Of a stretch of 64,000 nucleotides of DNA, positions 11,291 through 20,135 are shown one piece after another (the first letter of the stretch is position 1; each line of letters starts with the position of its first letter). Source of the stretch: Paenibacillus peoriae KCTC 3763. Lineage in GTDB: Bacteria; Bacillota; Bacilli; Paenibacillales; Paenibacillaceae. The translations under genes and the position numbers were made by a program. The notes under the pieces were generated by a model. The model saw only the letters and a program-made list of their open reading frames with translations, was not told the DNA's origin and did not search any database. The stretch covers positions 62,001 to 126,000 of the forward strand of contig NZ_AGFX01000016.1 in the NCBI RefSeq assembly GCF_000236805.1. The letters are read 5' to 3'.

Positions 11291-12571
11291 TTGATTAAAC
11301 TGAGCATCGCTGAGAACAAACGTTATTTTATTCATGAAGGTACTCCCTTTTTTTATCTGGCCGATACGGTTTGGAGCGCGTTTACCAACATCACACTGGA
11401 GGAATGGGCCTATTATCTGGATTACCGGAAAAGCCAGGGATTCAATGTCCTGCAAATCAATGTGCTGCGCCAGTGGGATGCGAGCGGCAGCGATTTGAGC
11501 TACGAACCGTTCGCACGTGCCGAGGATGGCAGCTACGATTTCTTTACACTGAACGAAGAGTACTTTACCCGAGCTGAGACGATGATCGAAATGGCGGTAA
11601 ACAGAGGCTTTGTTCCTGCGCTAGTCCTTTTGTGGTGTAATTATATCCCGGATACCTGGGCCGCCAAGCTTCGTGAGGAGAAAAAGATGCCGCTTGAGGC
11701 AGTGGAGCCTTATGTACGTTATGTTGCCGAGCGGTTCTCCAAATTCTACCCTATTTATATTATAAGCGGTGACACCGATTTTCCTTCCGAGTGTGCCAAC
11801 CAATATTACCGGACCGCTCTTCATACCGTAAAGCAGCACAGCCCGCAGTGCCTGACCACGCTGCATATTCAAGGAAGATTAGCGGTACTGCCGGAGGAAT
11901 TTATCAATGATCCCGATTTGGATTTTTACATGTATCAGTCGGGACATAATTCACAATTTCAGCCCACGGCTTATACGATCGCACTGGATTTCTATCATAA
12001 GTCTGTCACCCGGCCGGTACTTAACTCGGAGCCCTGTTATGAGCAGATGGGCTACAGTCGCAAAGTCTATGGCCGCTTCACCCGCGCCGATGTTCGCAAG
12101 GCAGCCTGGCAAAGTCTTCTGTCCGGAGCCTCTGCTGGCATAACCTATGGAGCCCACGGTATTTGGAGCTGGCATCGGAAAGGCAAAAAGTTCGGTGTAA
12201 CGGGGGAGGGATTCGACAGTCCATATGATTGGCAGTCTGCTCTTAAATTTGAAGGAGCATGGGATTATGGATTGGCCCAATGGCTCTTCGGGATATACGG
12301 ACTTACGGATATGCAGCCTTGGAACATTGTGCTTAAAAATACGGAAGAAATCCGTGCGGCTGTAACCGCCGATTCCACAAAGGTCGCCATCTATGTTCCG
12401 GTCAACACGGTGCTGAAGCTGGACGCCGATCTTAGTGAATATGATTTCACGGTCATTGACCTGGAGAATCGTCGTTTTGGCACAACTTCAGTCTCTGTGC
12501 AAGAGCAAATCACGATCATCGATATGCATGATTTCGAAGCGGATGTCCTACTCATCGGCATTAGAAAATAA
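11291..12571 (+). CDS. DUF4038/GH140-like glycoside hydrolase
   Basis: Probable intracellular glycosidase of 426 residues; no signal peptide is seen. The N-terminal IHEGTPFFYLADTVW, then WAYYLDYRKSQGFNVLQINVL, is characteristic of the DUF4038 (apiosidase-like, GH140-related) TIM barrel. Later ISGDTDFP and LNSEPCYEQMGY provide candidate catalytic Asp/Glu at the ends of beta strands 4 and 7. It uses a TTG start preceded by AGGAGAGG. It follows the cellobiose-type PTS and ends before a strong terminator, so it probably acts on the sugar delivered by that PTS. GH140 enzymes known so far act on apiose in pectin; the substrate here is unknown. Confidence 0.8.
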   Translation: MIKLSIAENKRYFIHEGTPFFYLADTVWSAFTNITLEEWAYYLDYRKSQGFNVLQINVLRQWDASGSDLSYEPFARAEDGSYDFFTLNEEYFTRAETMIEMAVNRGFVPALVLLWCNYIPDTWAAKLREEKKMPLEAVEPYVRYVAERFSKFYPIYIISGDTDFPSECANQYYRTALHTVKQHSPQCLTTLHIQGRLAVLPEEFINDPDLDFYMYQSGHNSQFQPTAYTIALDFYHKSVTRPVLNSEPCYEQMGYSRKVYGRFTRADVRKAAWQSLLSGASAGITYGAHGIWSWHRKGKKFGVTGEGFDSPYDWQSALKFEGAWDYGLAQWLFGIYGLTDMQPWNIVLKNTEEIRAAVTADSTKVAIYVPVNTVLKLDADLSEYDFTVIDLENRRFGTTSVSVQEQITIIDMHDFEADVLLIGIRK

Positions 12572-12646
12572 CCGATGAATGGCTCAAGGTAATCGGCTGC
12601 TCCCAAAAGCTGATGTCCGCAACCCGTTTACAATTACAGGTATAAC

Positions 12647-12676
12647 AAAAGCCCAACCGGATAAGGTTGGGCTTTT
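12647..12676 (+). terminator. intrinsic terminator of the cellobiose PTS operon
   Basis: AAAAGCCCAACC and GGTTGGGCTTTT form a perfect 12-bp stem with a 6-base loop, 75 bases after the hydrolase stop. Confidence 0.92.
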
Positions 12677-12807
12677 CATAATGAAGGCGAAGCGTGAACG
12701 TGCAGAGTCACAAGGTAGCTGCTTATTATAAATAGCAAGGCGAACCGAAATGAAGAACGAACGTTCCCTTTTATACTCGCATACAGTAAAATGTTATTTA
12801 AAGGGAG

Positions 12808-12966
12808 GTGCAGGCTGAATATTACAGCAAGAATAATCCGATTCCTTTAAGCGGAAGATACTATTTGGCGTGGTGTACATGGCACAGCCGATATGGTGTT
12901 ACTTACCTTACGCCCTCAAATAAGCCAGAAACGAATGGTCACTGCATGCCTGTCTACTGTAAATGA
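12808..12966 (+). CDS. possible small protein, 52 residues
   Basis: A GTG-initiated frame that runs without a stop to a TGA at 12966. The peptide is rich in Tyr, Trp and Cys (RYYLAWCTWHSRYGVTYL in the middle, HCMPVYCK at the end). An in-frame TAA lies just before the GTG, so no longer start is possible, and the GGGAGG ribosome site abuts the GTG, which is closer than usual. I recognise no family. It may be a genuine small protein or a fragment of a lost gene; the aromatic, Cys-bearing composition is unlike a random frame. Confidence 0.3.
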   Translation: MQAEYYSKNNPIPLSGRYYLAWCTWHSRYGVTYLTPSNKPETNGHCMPVYCK

Positions 12967-13010
12967 AACAAATAGTATTGATAATATGATAATCAAAGGG
13001 GAAATAAGGT

Positions 13011-13313
13011 ATGAACAAATTTGGTTTATATACAAAATTCATCGCTCACGAAGGTCAACGTGACACTCTGGTTGAAATGCTGTTGGAAGCTGCAAATGAT
13101 ATGGAATCAGTTGAAGGTTGCGATCTATATGTCGTAAACATTCCTGAGAATGAGCCTAATAGCATTTGGGTAACGGAAATATGGAGTGATCCTTCAGCTC
13201 ATCAAGCATCGTTGTCTTTAGACGAAGCCAAAGTACTTATCCAGAGAGCAAGGCCGCTCATTGCTGGTATAGAGCAAATTAAACTTCACCCGCAAGGCGG
13301 AAAAGGAATCTAG
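13011..13313 (+). CDS. ABM-domain monooxygenase-like protein
   Basis: Small protein of 100 residues with the antibiotic-biosynthesis-monooxygenase (dimeric ferredoxin-like) fold: GLYTKFIAHEGQRDTLVEML at the start, then EGCDLYVVNIPENEPNSIWV and TEIWSDPSAHQASL. Members include quinol monooxygenases such as YgiN and heme-degrading enzymes; nothing in the sequence decides between them. It is a single gene with an AAGG site before the ATG and a strong terminator behind it. Confidence 0.78.
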   Translation: MNKFGLYTKFIAHEGQRDTLVEMLLEAANDMESVEGCDLYVVNIPENEPNSIWVTEIWSDPSAHQASLSLDEAKVLIQRARPLIAGIEQIKLHPQGGKGI

Positions 13314-13381
13314 TTTTGTTAAACAAACAGACACGATAGCAATAAACCACCAAAAAACGTAATTACGTGTACAGTAACATA

Positions 13382-13425
13382 AAAGGGTTCCACATATTAG
13401 CCGTGCATAATATGTAGAACCCTTT
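13382..13425 (+). terminator. intrinsic terminator after the ABM gene
   Basis: AAAGGGTTC-ACATATTA pairs with TAATATGT-GAACCCTTT around an 8-base loop, followed by TTTATTTGATTTT. It can also serve the convergent ECF operon. Confidence 0.85.
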
Positions 13426-13520
13426 ATTTGATTTTCTTAAGTTTAGGTCTTGATCATTTTTAGTCTAAAACCATATATATATTATACTTCGCTTTTTGGC
13501 TGCCGAAGCAGATAGCTTCT

Positions 13521-14327
13521 CTAGGACTGCCTTCTACCGTACCCCACAAACTCGTCCACCGTCACAATCTGGCCGGGCCAATGTAATGCAGACGCCAGTT
13601 GACTTACAGGCGGAGCCTGAATATGACTTTCCTGCATCAGAGCAGGCTGCCAAAAGATTTCTTGGGCGGTGCTGTCCAAAATGACATGTCGGTTCGCCAT
13701 GACAATAACCCGTTTGAAATGATTCGCCACATAAGCCATATCATGTGTAATCGTGATGACTGTTTTACCTTCCTGTGTAAGATAATCAATGATGCGAGTC
13801 AGTCGGTCCAATGAACGACGATCCTGCCCTGCGGTCGGCTCATCCAGAATAATGACCTTGCTCTGCATCGCGATAACCGCCGCAATGGTCACAAATTTAC
13901 GCATCGAATAAGGAAGACTGTAAGGATGAAGAGTCGCATATTCCATCAGTTCTGTCAGTTCCAGCGCCATGGCGGTCATTCTCTTGGCCTCTGCAGCATC
14001 AACCTTGAGGTGTCGCGTGCTGAACGCAACCTCTTCGTAAATAGTCTCATGGAACAGCTGATCATCGGGATTTTGAAAAACGTATCCGACCTTCGAAGAA
14101 ATTTGAGCGGTTGTGTGATCTTTCGTATCCCATCCATCGACGATGACCGTCCCTGATGACGGCTTCAAAAGTCCGTTCATCAGCTTAACGGCGGTTGTCT
14201 TCCCGGCTCCGTTTTGTCCAATAATGGCTACCTTTTCCCCTGCCTGGAAGGACATCGAGATTTGATCTACCGCTTTTGTACCATTCGGATAACGGAAAGA
14301 AACCTGATTCAAGGACAATAAAGCCAT
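13521..14327 (-). CDS. ecfA: ECF transporter ATPase, second subunit
   Basis: ATP-binding subunit of an energy-coupling-factor vitamin-type importer, 268 residues. Walker A is GQNGAGKTTAVKLMNG, the Q loop YVFQNPDDQLF is the typical ECF form, and Walker B is VIILDEPTAGQD. The expected LSGGQ signature is replaced by LPYSMRKFV, a marked deviation, so this may be the catalytically weaker half of the ATPase pair. It is the last gene of the operon, and its start overlaps the stop of the other ATPase gene. Confidence 0.88.
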   Translation of the reverse strand: MALLSLNQVSFRYPNGTKAVDQISMSFQAGEKVAIIGQNGAGKTTAVKLMNGLLKPSSGTVIVDGWDTKDHTTAQISSKVGYVFQNPDDQLFHETIYEEVAFSTRHLKVDAAEAKRMTAMALELTELMEYATLHPYSLPYSMRKFVTIAAVIAMQSKVIILDEPTAGQDRRSLDRLTRIIDYLTQEGKTVITITHDMAYVANHFKRVIVMANRHVILDSTAQEIFWQPALMQESHIQAPPVSQLASALHWPGQIVTVDEFVGYGRRQS

Positions 14328-15181
14328 TATTCAGCTCCCCCTTTTTTCAGCTTCGAAAATACAAGCTCTGCTTGCTTACGGGTAATGGGTACCTGATTGA
14401 CGAGCTCTTCCCCAAGCAGCTTCAGTCCCACCTCGGCATATTGGGGCAGTGAACCCCCGTGTTCCATTACTTTCGGATTGCTCAAGATCGACTGGGTGTC
14501 TCCCTGCATTACGACTTGTCCGTCTTCCATCACTATAATCTGATCTGCATATTCCGCAATCCATTCCATCTTATGTTCCACGAGAATGATGGTCTTGCCC
14601 CGCTGCTTCATAAGATCGATAATACGGAAGATTTCCTCGGTGCCCTGCGGATCAAGCTGAGATGTCGGTTCATCGATAATGAGCACCTCAGGGTCCATGA
14701 CGATCACAGCGGCAAAAGCCACCCGCTGCTTCTGCCCGCCGGATAATTCCGTTGGATTGGACTCCGCTATCTTCTCCAGCTTCAGCAAGGCAATCACATC
14801 TTCAACTTTCTTGCGAATTTCGGCTGGTTCCATTCCTAAATTTTCTAACCCATAGGCAATTTCCTCGAACACCGTCTCCTTAGCTCCGCTAATCTGTGTA
14901 AAGGGATTCTGAAACAGGTAGCCGATCCGAGAGGCAATGTCCCCCAACTCGTATTCCAGCAGATTTTTCCCAAAAAGCTTCACTTCCCCTTCCAGCTCTC
15001 CATTATAGAAATGGGGAATAAAGCCTCTGAGCACGCTGCACAGCGTCGTTTTTCCTGCGCCGTTGGCACCGATGACCGCGTAAAAAACGCCTGCTTCAAT
15101 GTTGAGCGTCACCTGCTTCAAGGATGTCCAATCGTTAATCGGGTATCTGTACGATACATTTTCCATAGATAACAGGCTCAT
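14327..15181 (-). CDS. ecfA: ECF transporter ATPase, first subunit
   Basis: Second ATP-binding subunit of the same importer, 284 residues, with a full motif set: Walker A GANGAGKTTLCSVLRG, Q loop YLFQNPFTQISG, signature ELSGGQKQRVAFA and Walker B VLIIDEPTSQLDPQG. It pairs with the 268-residue ATPase that lacks a good signature. Start overlaps the EcfT stop by four bases (ATGA). Together with EcfT it forms the energising module. Confidence 0.92.
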   Translation of the reverse strand: MSLLSMENVSYRYPINDWTSLKQVTLNIEAGVFYAVIGANGAGKTTLCSVLRGFIPHFYNGELEGEVKLFGKNLLEYELGDIASRIGYLFQNPFTQISGAKETVFEEIAYGLENLGMEPAEIRKKVEDVIALLKLEKIAESNPTELSGGQKQRVAFAAVIVMDPEVLIIDEPTSQLDPQGTEEIFRIIDLMKQRGKTIILVEHKMEWIAEYADQIIVMEDGQVVMQGDTQSILSNPKVMEHGGSLPQYAEVGLKLLGEELVNQVPITRKQAELVFSKLKKGGAE

Positions 15182-15918
15182 CCGATAACCCCCTTCCAGA
15201 TAATCAATACAAGCAGCAGTAGAAGCACGATCCGTACGATCGTATCCAGCAGCCCCTTGGGTAATACAGTCACATTCGTTTTTTTACGCTGGATCGTAAA
15301 AGCCCGCGATTCCAGTGTAATTACACGTTCCTGCGTATTTTCAAAAGACGAGATAATCAATGTACCAAGCACGGGGATGATGGCTTTGGCCCGGATCATC
15401 AGGCTTCCTTCCGTCTCCACCCCGCGCGAACGCTGAGCGTCCATAATAACATTCAGCTGTTGCCGCATCTGCGGAATGATTTGCAGAGTAGACATAATCA
15501 CGTAAGTGACCTTTTTCGGCGTTCCCATTTTTTCCAGTGCAATAATCAGATCTTTCGTCTTGGTGATTTGGAAGAACAAGATAATCGAGGCTGTGATGGC
15601 AACGATCTTGGACGTCAACAGCAAACTGTAGCTCAAGCCTTCCTGTTTCAGACTGAGTATCCAGCCTGACCAGAGAACCGTATCACCCGGGTAGAAGAAG
15701 CCCTGAATAATAAAAATAAAGAGAACGATCAGCGTAACACCTTTAAAAAATAGACTGCAAAAGCCTTGGAAAACGCCAGCCAGCAATGCAATGACCATAC
15801 ATATCGGAAGAATGGCATATTGATAAGTATATCCCGGTACGATCAGAATGGAGATCAGTACAAAAAATACCCCCAACAGCTTGGTTGTCGGATAAAGCTC
15901 AAGAATGGACTTTTTCAC
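15178..15918 (-). CDS. ecfT: ECF transporter transmembrane subunit EcfT
   Basis: Scaffold membrane subunit of the ECF importer, 246 residues with about five helices. The cytoplasmic coupling helices contain the Ala-Arg-type motifs seen here as MDAQRSRGVE and ESRAFTIQRKKT, which dock into the two ATPases. Stop and start codons overlap those of its neighbours, so it is translated as part of the operon S-T-A-A. Confidence 0.92.
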   Translation of the reverse strand: MKKSILELYPTTKLLGVFFVLISILIVPGYTYQYAILPICMVIALLAGVFQGFCSLFFKGVTLIVLFIFIIQGFFYPGDTVLWSGWILSLKQEGLSYSLLLTSKIVAITASIILFFQITKTKDLIIALEKMGTPKKVTYVIMSTLQIIPQMRQQLNVIMDAQRSRGVETEGSLMIRAKAIIPVLGTLIISSFENTQERVITLESRAFTIQRKKTNVTVLPKGLLDTIVRIVLLLLLVLIIWKGVIG

Positions 15919-16538
15919 TTCACCTGATCTCCCTTCCGGTTCATTTTTTTCGAACGCATATAAATGTCGCCGTAATGCATTTTAGATAGAAACTGTGGGG
16001 TCATTTTATATACAATCAAGGAGCTTGCCAGAATAGCCAGCACTTTATCAACAACACCCAACAGCAGTGTTTGCGAAAATACGGCGGTCCAGATCTGCTT
16101 GCCCGTTGCCAGCAATGTGGCCATAACGATATCACCACTTTGACCCGTCACTCCACCAAACAAAATGACTTGAATCGGACTGGACGTCGCCGAAGAGACG
16201 ACGGCAATCAACAGGCCGGAAACGATGATTCTCCAGGGCTTCACCAGCATCCGATACTTGGACAGGTAACCAGCGGTCAATCCGATCGCCATCGATGTGA
16301 TGGCAAAAGGAATCGACACCGGATTCAGCATCCCGTTCACGACGTTGCCAAGTCCGCCTGTAACCAATCCCACCCACGGTCCAGCTACCATAGCTACTAT
16401 ACATGTACCAATCACATCCAAATAAATCGGCATTTTCAAAATGGTCATAAGCTGATAAGCCACAACATTAATCGCAACCCCGATAGGAATCATCGTAATC
16501 GCCAGCAGTGTAAAATCTTTTTTCAGACCCCGCTTCAT
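15915..16538 (-). CDS. ECF transporter substrate-binding S component, unassigned specificity
   Basis: Hydrophobic 207-residue protein with about six helices, the size of S components. The MPIYLDVIGTCIVAMVAGPW stretch followed by GLGNVVNGMLNP resembles the loop of S components that bind small vitamin-like ligands. I start at ATG 16538, with AAAGAGGG seven bases upstream; an ATG at 16559 overlaps the stop of the preceding gene. It sits directly behind an ADP-ribosylglycohydrolase-fold gene, which suggests that the ligand is an N-glycoside such as a nucleoside or ADP-ribose-like compound. That substrate idea is inference only. Confidence 0.85.
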   Translation of the reverse strand: MKRGLKKDFTLLAITMIPIGVAINVVAYQLMTILKMPIYLDVIGTCIVAMVAGPWVGLVTGGLGNVVNGMLNPVSIPFAITSMAIGLTAGYLSKYRMLVKPWRIIVSGLLIAVVSSATSSPIQVILFGGVTGQSGDIVMATLLATGKQIWTAVFSQTLLLGVVDKVLAILASSLIVYKMTPQFLSKMHYGDIYMRSKKMNRKGDQVK

Positions 16539-16555
16539 CGTTGTCCCTCTTTCTA

Positions 16556-18712
16556 TCATTTATTTGGATGAATGTGGTAACTGACATAAGCCGTTCGGCT
16601 GCTGTCCATCGTTACGAATCCAACTTGACCGCTCATATAAGGATTCTCATTATCGGTATAATCCAGCAGAAGTTCTCCGTCTACAGAAATAGAAAAACGA
16701 TTGCCAGCTGCAACGACCGAAACCCGGTATTCCGCACCGTGCCGCCAAATAAAAGGAGCCTCCTGCAAAGTACGCCAATTCGTACCTTCTTTTTTCATCA
16801 GAGCTAGATGGCCTTTCTTGAGCACCGCTGCATAACTTCGAGATGCCCCCTGAACCCGAAACAGTACCCCATGGGACGAGCCGATGACCGGACGAATCGC
16901 AGCTTCATACGTGTAATCTTTAAAATAATGGGCCCCTGTATAAGCTTCCGCAGATTCACCAGCACCGCTTCCCGTTAGAAGACCGTCCTCCAGCGTCCAC
17001 AAGCCACGAAGATGAGTCAGCTGTCTGACCTCCTGACGTAATGTCGGCCATACCTCCAGCTTTTCGGAGACAAAAGAGATGTCGATCTCAGGCTCGCCCT
17101 GCAATTGAACATTATCAATATAAGCCGTTAATGACTTTGGTTGCCCAAAGATTTCAGCCAGCGGAATCCATTCCACGCCAACCTCCGACAACACGGCTCC
17201 CGGGATCGACGGAACCTTCCAGGTCAGCGTCGTCCATTTCTCAATGGGCAGTACGGTTCGCTCCCCGTATACCCGCGTTCCATCCTGAATGTTGTGTACA
17301 TAAAGACGGGCGGCAACCTGCTCCTCATCTCCTTGCGAAATGTACACACTCATGGAAACGCTTTGTCCTGGATAAAATAGTGGTGTAAAGCTTGGGTCAT
17401 AACGACTGTCATTAAAATCCTCTGGTGTGTAATACGTCTTGAGATAGGTCCGGTAGCTCTCCCCTCCTACTAACGAGCTTATAGACACTTGAAGAGAACG
17501 GTTTCCACTAAAAGCGACCCGATCCGTATTTTTACATACCATCGTCACAGGCAATCCTTGCGGATAATGATTACGGAAGGCATGCGTGGAGCCCGGAAGC
17601 TCAAAATCAAAATGTGCGTGTACCCCCGGCTTGTCCGGCAGCTCCTGTCCCAGAAAATACCGTTTGGAAACCGCAACCGTATGTTGTGCAACAGAGGCAA
17701 TGTCCTGGATGTTTCGGGAGCCCACGACACTGGAAGCGCATACAAAGTCATTGATCGGTGCTGTCCATTGCACACCAATACCGGTTAATCCCGTCAAAAT
17801 TCCCACGATGGCTCCGACATTGCCGACATTGCAATCTGTGTCCCATCCGCACATGTTTGTAATATTTATAGAATTGGAAAAATCGCCATCGCCATACAAC
17901 AGCCCCAGCACTACAATGGCTGTATTCGGAATAATGTGGCATATGCCCGGATAACGATCATACCCGTAATGGCTTTGAATATAGCGGAAGCATACCCGCC
18001 AGTCCCGCGGATGTTCGTTATGAAAACGGATGATATCCTTGACAACCTCACTGTAGCTGCTGTCTTGAGGAATCGTTGTGAGTGCCCGCTGAATCACTTC
18101 TTTTACCGAGGAAGACTCAAACGCCGCAGCACAACAAGCTGCCACAAACCGCCCTCCATAAATCCCGTTCCAGTCATGGGAAACGGATGACATCTTCTCG
18201 GCCAGATCCGCTGCTGCGTCTGTATCACCCGGAGCCAGAAACCCCCAGATATCACTAAAAATTTGCCCGCCGATTTGCTCCGCCACCGCCTTCGTATTCT
18301 GCTCGAGCGAGCCCGATTGTGGAGCCGTCATTCCGTGCTTCAAATTAAGGTAAGCCGTATGCTCTGTGGATACACCATAGCCTCCCCACCAGAAAAAGCC
18401 GTGGCCGTCCGCAATGTAGTTCAACCATACCTTGCCCATATCTTCTGCGGTCACCTTTTGATGAAGAGGCAATTCCGCCAAAGCATGCATAAAAAAAAGC
18501 GGTCCATTAATGTCATCATCCGCTGCAAAGTTTTTAAAATCATATATATAATCCGTGATCTCTCCAAAAGCCCGTTCAATCCGTTCATACGTCCAGTTTT
18601 CAATATTCGCGCCATGACGCACGCCTATCACTTTACCAAGCCATCCCGCATACACGCGTTCTGCATAATCCGAACGGTAAGTAACCAACCGCAATCCCTC
18701 CTTGATTTTCAA
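16556..18712 (-). CDS. ADP-ribosylglycohydrolase-family protein with C-terminal beta-sandwich domains
   Basis: Large 718-residue protein. Residues 10 to about 375 form an ADP-ribosylglycohydrolase (DraG/ARH-like) domain: GWLGKVIGVRHGANIENW, the metal-binding AADDDINGPLFFMHAL and the second metal motif GWDTDCNVGNVGAIVG are visible. Such enzymes cleave N-glycosidic bonds at a di-magnesium centre. Residues about 380-560 look like a carbohydrate-binding beta sandwich, and about 570-718 like a LamG/DUF1080-type domain. No signal peptide is seen. It is the first gene of an operon with a complete ECF importer and faces an AraC regulator, so an intracellular role in cleaving an imported N-glycoside is likely; true ADP-ribosyl-protein hydrolase activity is less likely. 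Confidence 0.85.
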   Translation of the reverse strand: MKIKEGLRLVTYRSDYAERVYAGWLGKVIGVRHGANIENWTYERIERAFGEITDYIYDFKNFAADDDINGPLFFMHALAELPLHQKVTAEDMGKVWLNYIADGHGFFWWGGYGVSTEHTAYLNLKHGMTAPQSGSLEQNTKAVAEQIGGQIFSDIWGFLAPGDTDAAADLAEKMSSVSHDWNGIYGGRFVAACCAAAFESSSVKEVIQRALTTIPQDSSYSEVVKDIIRFHNEHPRDWRVCFRYIQSHYGYDRYPGICHIIPNTAIVVLGLLYGDGDFSNSINITNMCGWDTDCNVGNVGAIVGILTGLTGIGVQWTAPINDFVCASSVVGSRNIQDIASVAQHTVAVSKRYFLGQELPDKPGVHAHFDFELPGSTHAFRNHYPQGLPVTMVCKNTDRVAFSGNRSLQVSISSLVGGESYRTYLKTYYTPEDFNDSRYDPSFTPLFYPGQSVSMSVYISQGDEEQVAARLYVHNIQDGTRVYGERTVLPIEKWTTLTWKVPSIPGAVLSEVGVEWIPLAEIFGQPKSLTAYIDNVQLQGEPEIDISFVSEKLEVWPTLRQEVRQLTHLRGLWTLEDGLLTGSGAGESAEAYTGAHYFKDYTYEAAIRPVIGSSHGVLFRVQGASRSYAAVLKKGHLALMKKEGTNWRTLQEAPFIWRHGAEYRVSVVAAGNRFSISVDGELLLDYTDNENPYMSGQVGFVTMDSSRTAYVSYHIHPNK

Positions 18713-18851
18713 AGTTTCATGTCATGCTACTGTGCAGTGGATGGTGCCTCCCACCGCCACGCAACTGCTTCGCTGGTGCAGCACCATTCCGCCTCTTCGT
18801 TTTTATATTCATTTATCGAGTTCGGCTGTCCTTATTATAAAGTAAGCGTTA

Positions 18852-19748
18852 TTATTTTGACTTCTCATTAGCGTCCCCAACCTTCTCAAAATCCTCACTT
18901 AATCCGTACATTTCACGATATTCTTTCGGAGATGTACGGGTATTCGCCTGAAAAGCACGATAAAACGAAGCCATACTCTGGAATCCACAGTCAAAGCAAA
19001 TATTCGAGATCAGATCATCGGTGGTGACCAGCCGCTTTTTCACCTCACTCAGCCGAAGCTGAGCAAGATAATCCCGCAGACTTTTGCCTGTGTATTCTCG
19101 AAATAAACGGGAGGTCCGGGCCGGTGACCAGCCTACTGACTGTGCTACATCTGTAAGCTGAATATCACTGCCAAAATGCCGGTGCACATATTCGAGCATC
19201 TGTCTCAGCTCCCGATACGAATGATTCATTCGTCTCCACTGCTCGCTTGAAATGGAGCTGATGTAATTTCGAAGCAGCATCACACTAATATCAATCAAAA
19301 TACTGCGTGCCCTGGACAGATATCCTACATCCTGCTGTGACAGCTCTTCATAGATGGTCATCATTCGGGGCTGCAACTGACGGGCAAGGGCTGTCTCCGC
19401 TGGAATATGATTCTGAAATTTCTCAGACTGATAGCTATAGGGAAGCAGCAGCTTCTCATCTTCGAGGAGCAGTATGCTTGGGTCGAAATTAATGAAGATA
19501 AATGTACTGGGGTCGGCTTCATCAGACTGCGCGATGTGCAGTTCGGTCTGGTTCACGATAAAAATATCTCCCGGGCGCACGGCATAGCGTTTTTGCTCAA
19601 AGTAAAAAACGCCGCTGCCTGAAATGCAGCAGCCGACTTCCAGGCTGGTATGCGTATGGAATGGCTCCAGTATGGTTTCCGGTGTCCACTGGAACGCAAC
19701 GATGGGAATATCGTGGGGATAATCAATGTGTAATTTCAAGTTAGCCAC
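18852..19748 (-). CDS. AraC family regulator with cupin sensor domain
   Basis: One-component regulator of 298 residues. Residues 10-140 form a cupin-type ligand pocket (FHTHTSLEVGCCISGSGVFYF, RPGDIFIVNQTELH) and residues 195-290 the double helix-turn-helix (LTDVAQSVGWSPARTSRLF and ISNICFDCGFQSMASFYRAF). It is 139 bases upstream of the glycohydrolase-ECF operon on the same strand and probably activates it on binding a sugar-like ligand. The start is uncertain: GTG 19748 abuts AAAGGGG, while TTG 19739 has better spacing. Confidence 0.88.
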   Translation of the reverse strand: MANLKLHIDYPHDIPIVAFQWTPETILEPFHTHTSLEVGCCISGSGVFYFEQKRYAVRPGDIFIVNQTELHIAQSDEADPSTFIFINFDPSILLLEDEKLLLPYSYQSEKFQNHIPAETALARQLQPRMMTIYEELSQQDVGYLSRARSILIDISVMLLRNYISSISSEQWRRMNHSYRELRQMLEYVHRHFGSDIQLTDVAQSVGWSPARTSRLFREYTGKSLRDYLAQLRLSEVKKRLVTTDDLISNICFDCGFQSMASFYRAFQANTRTSPKEYREMYGLSEDFEKVGDANEKSK

Positions 19749-20135
19749 CCCTTTGGTTAAAGCTTAGGTACGGTTTATTTGCAAAAAAGCTTACTGGATG
19801 TCTGTATGCTATGTATCCATATAACCGTCATTTTACATTATAGTACACTAAACAAAGGTTATTAATCCCAAAATCCACGGTACATCACGGGTAAACTCCC
19901 GAATTATTGATGTATACATTATTGATATATATTCATCATACTAATAAAAACAAAAAACGAACCAAAAACACACCCATATGTTTATGAGTGTGTTTTTGAT
20001 CCTTATGGAATAACCCGCAACAGATATGAGTTATAACATCGATATTGTTCCCCAATAATAAGTAATATTGGTTTTGGACAACGAATAGATTTATCAGTGA
20101 AATTTATAGGTGAGTCTCCTTTCTGGCTAGTTTGC
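19749..20135. other. intergenic stretch
   Basis: 387 bases between the AraC gene and the second bglP. It holds the araC leader, an AT-rich stretch and the bglP terminator at 19964-19997. I see no gene. Confidence 0.6.
19964..19997 (-). terminator. terminator downstream of the second bglP
   Basis: AAAAACACAC and GTGTGTTTTT arms flank a 14-base loop. The stem is symmetrical with A and T runs on both sides, so it could work in both directions. Confidence 0.75.

Noticed and set aside
17352-17367. cre-like TGGAAACGCTTTGT inside the glycohydrolase gene
   Set aside because: It lies deep in coding sequence far from any promoter; likely chance, though roadblock repression cannot be excluded.
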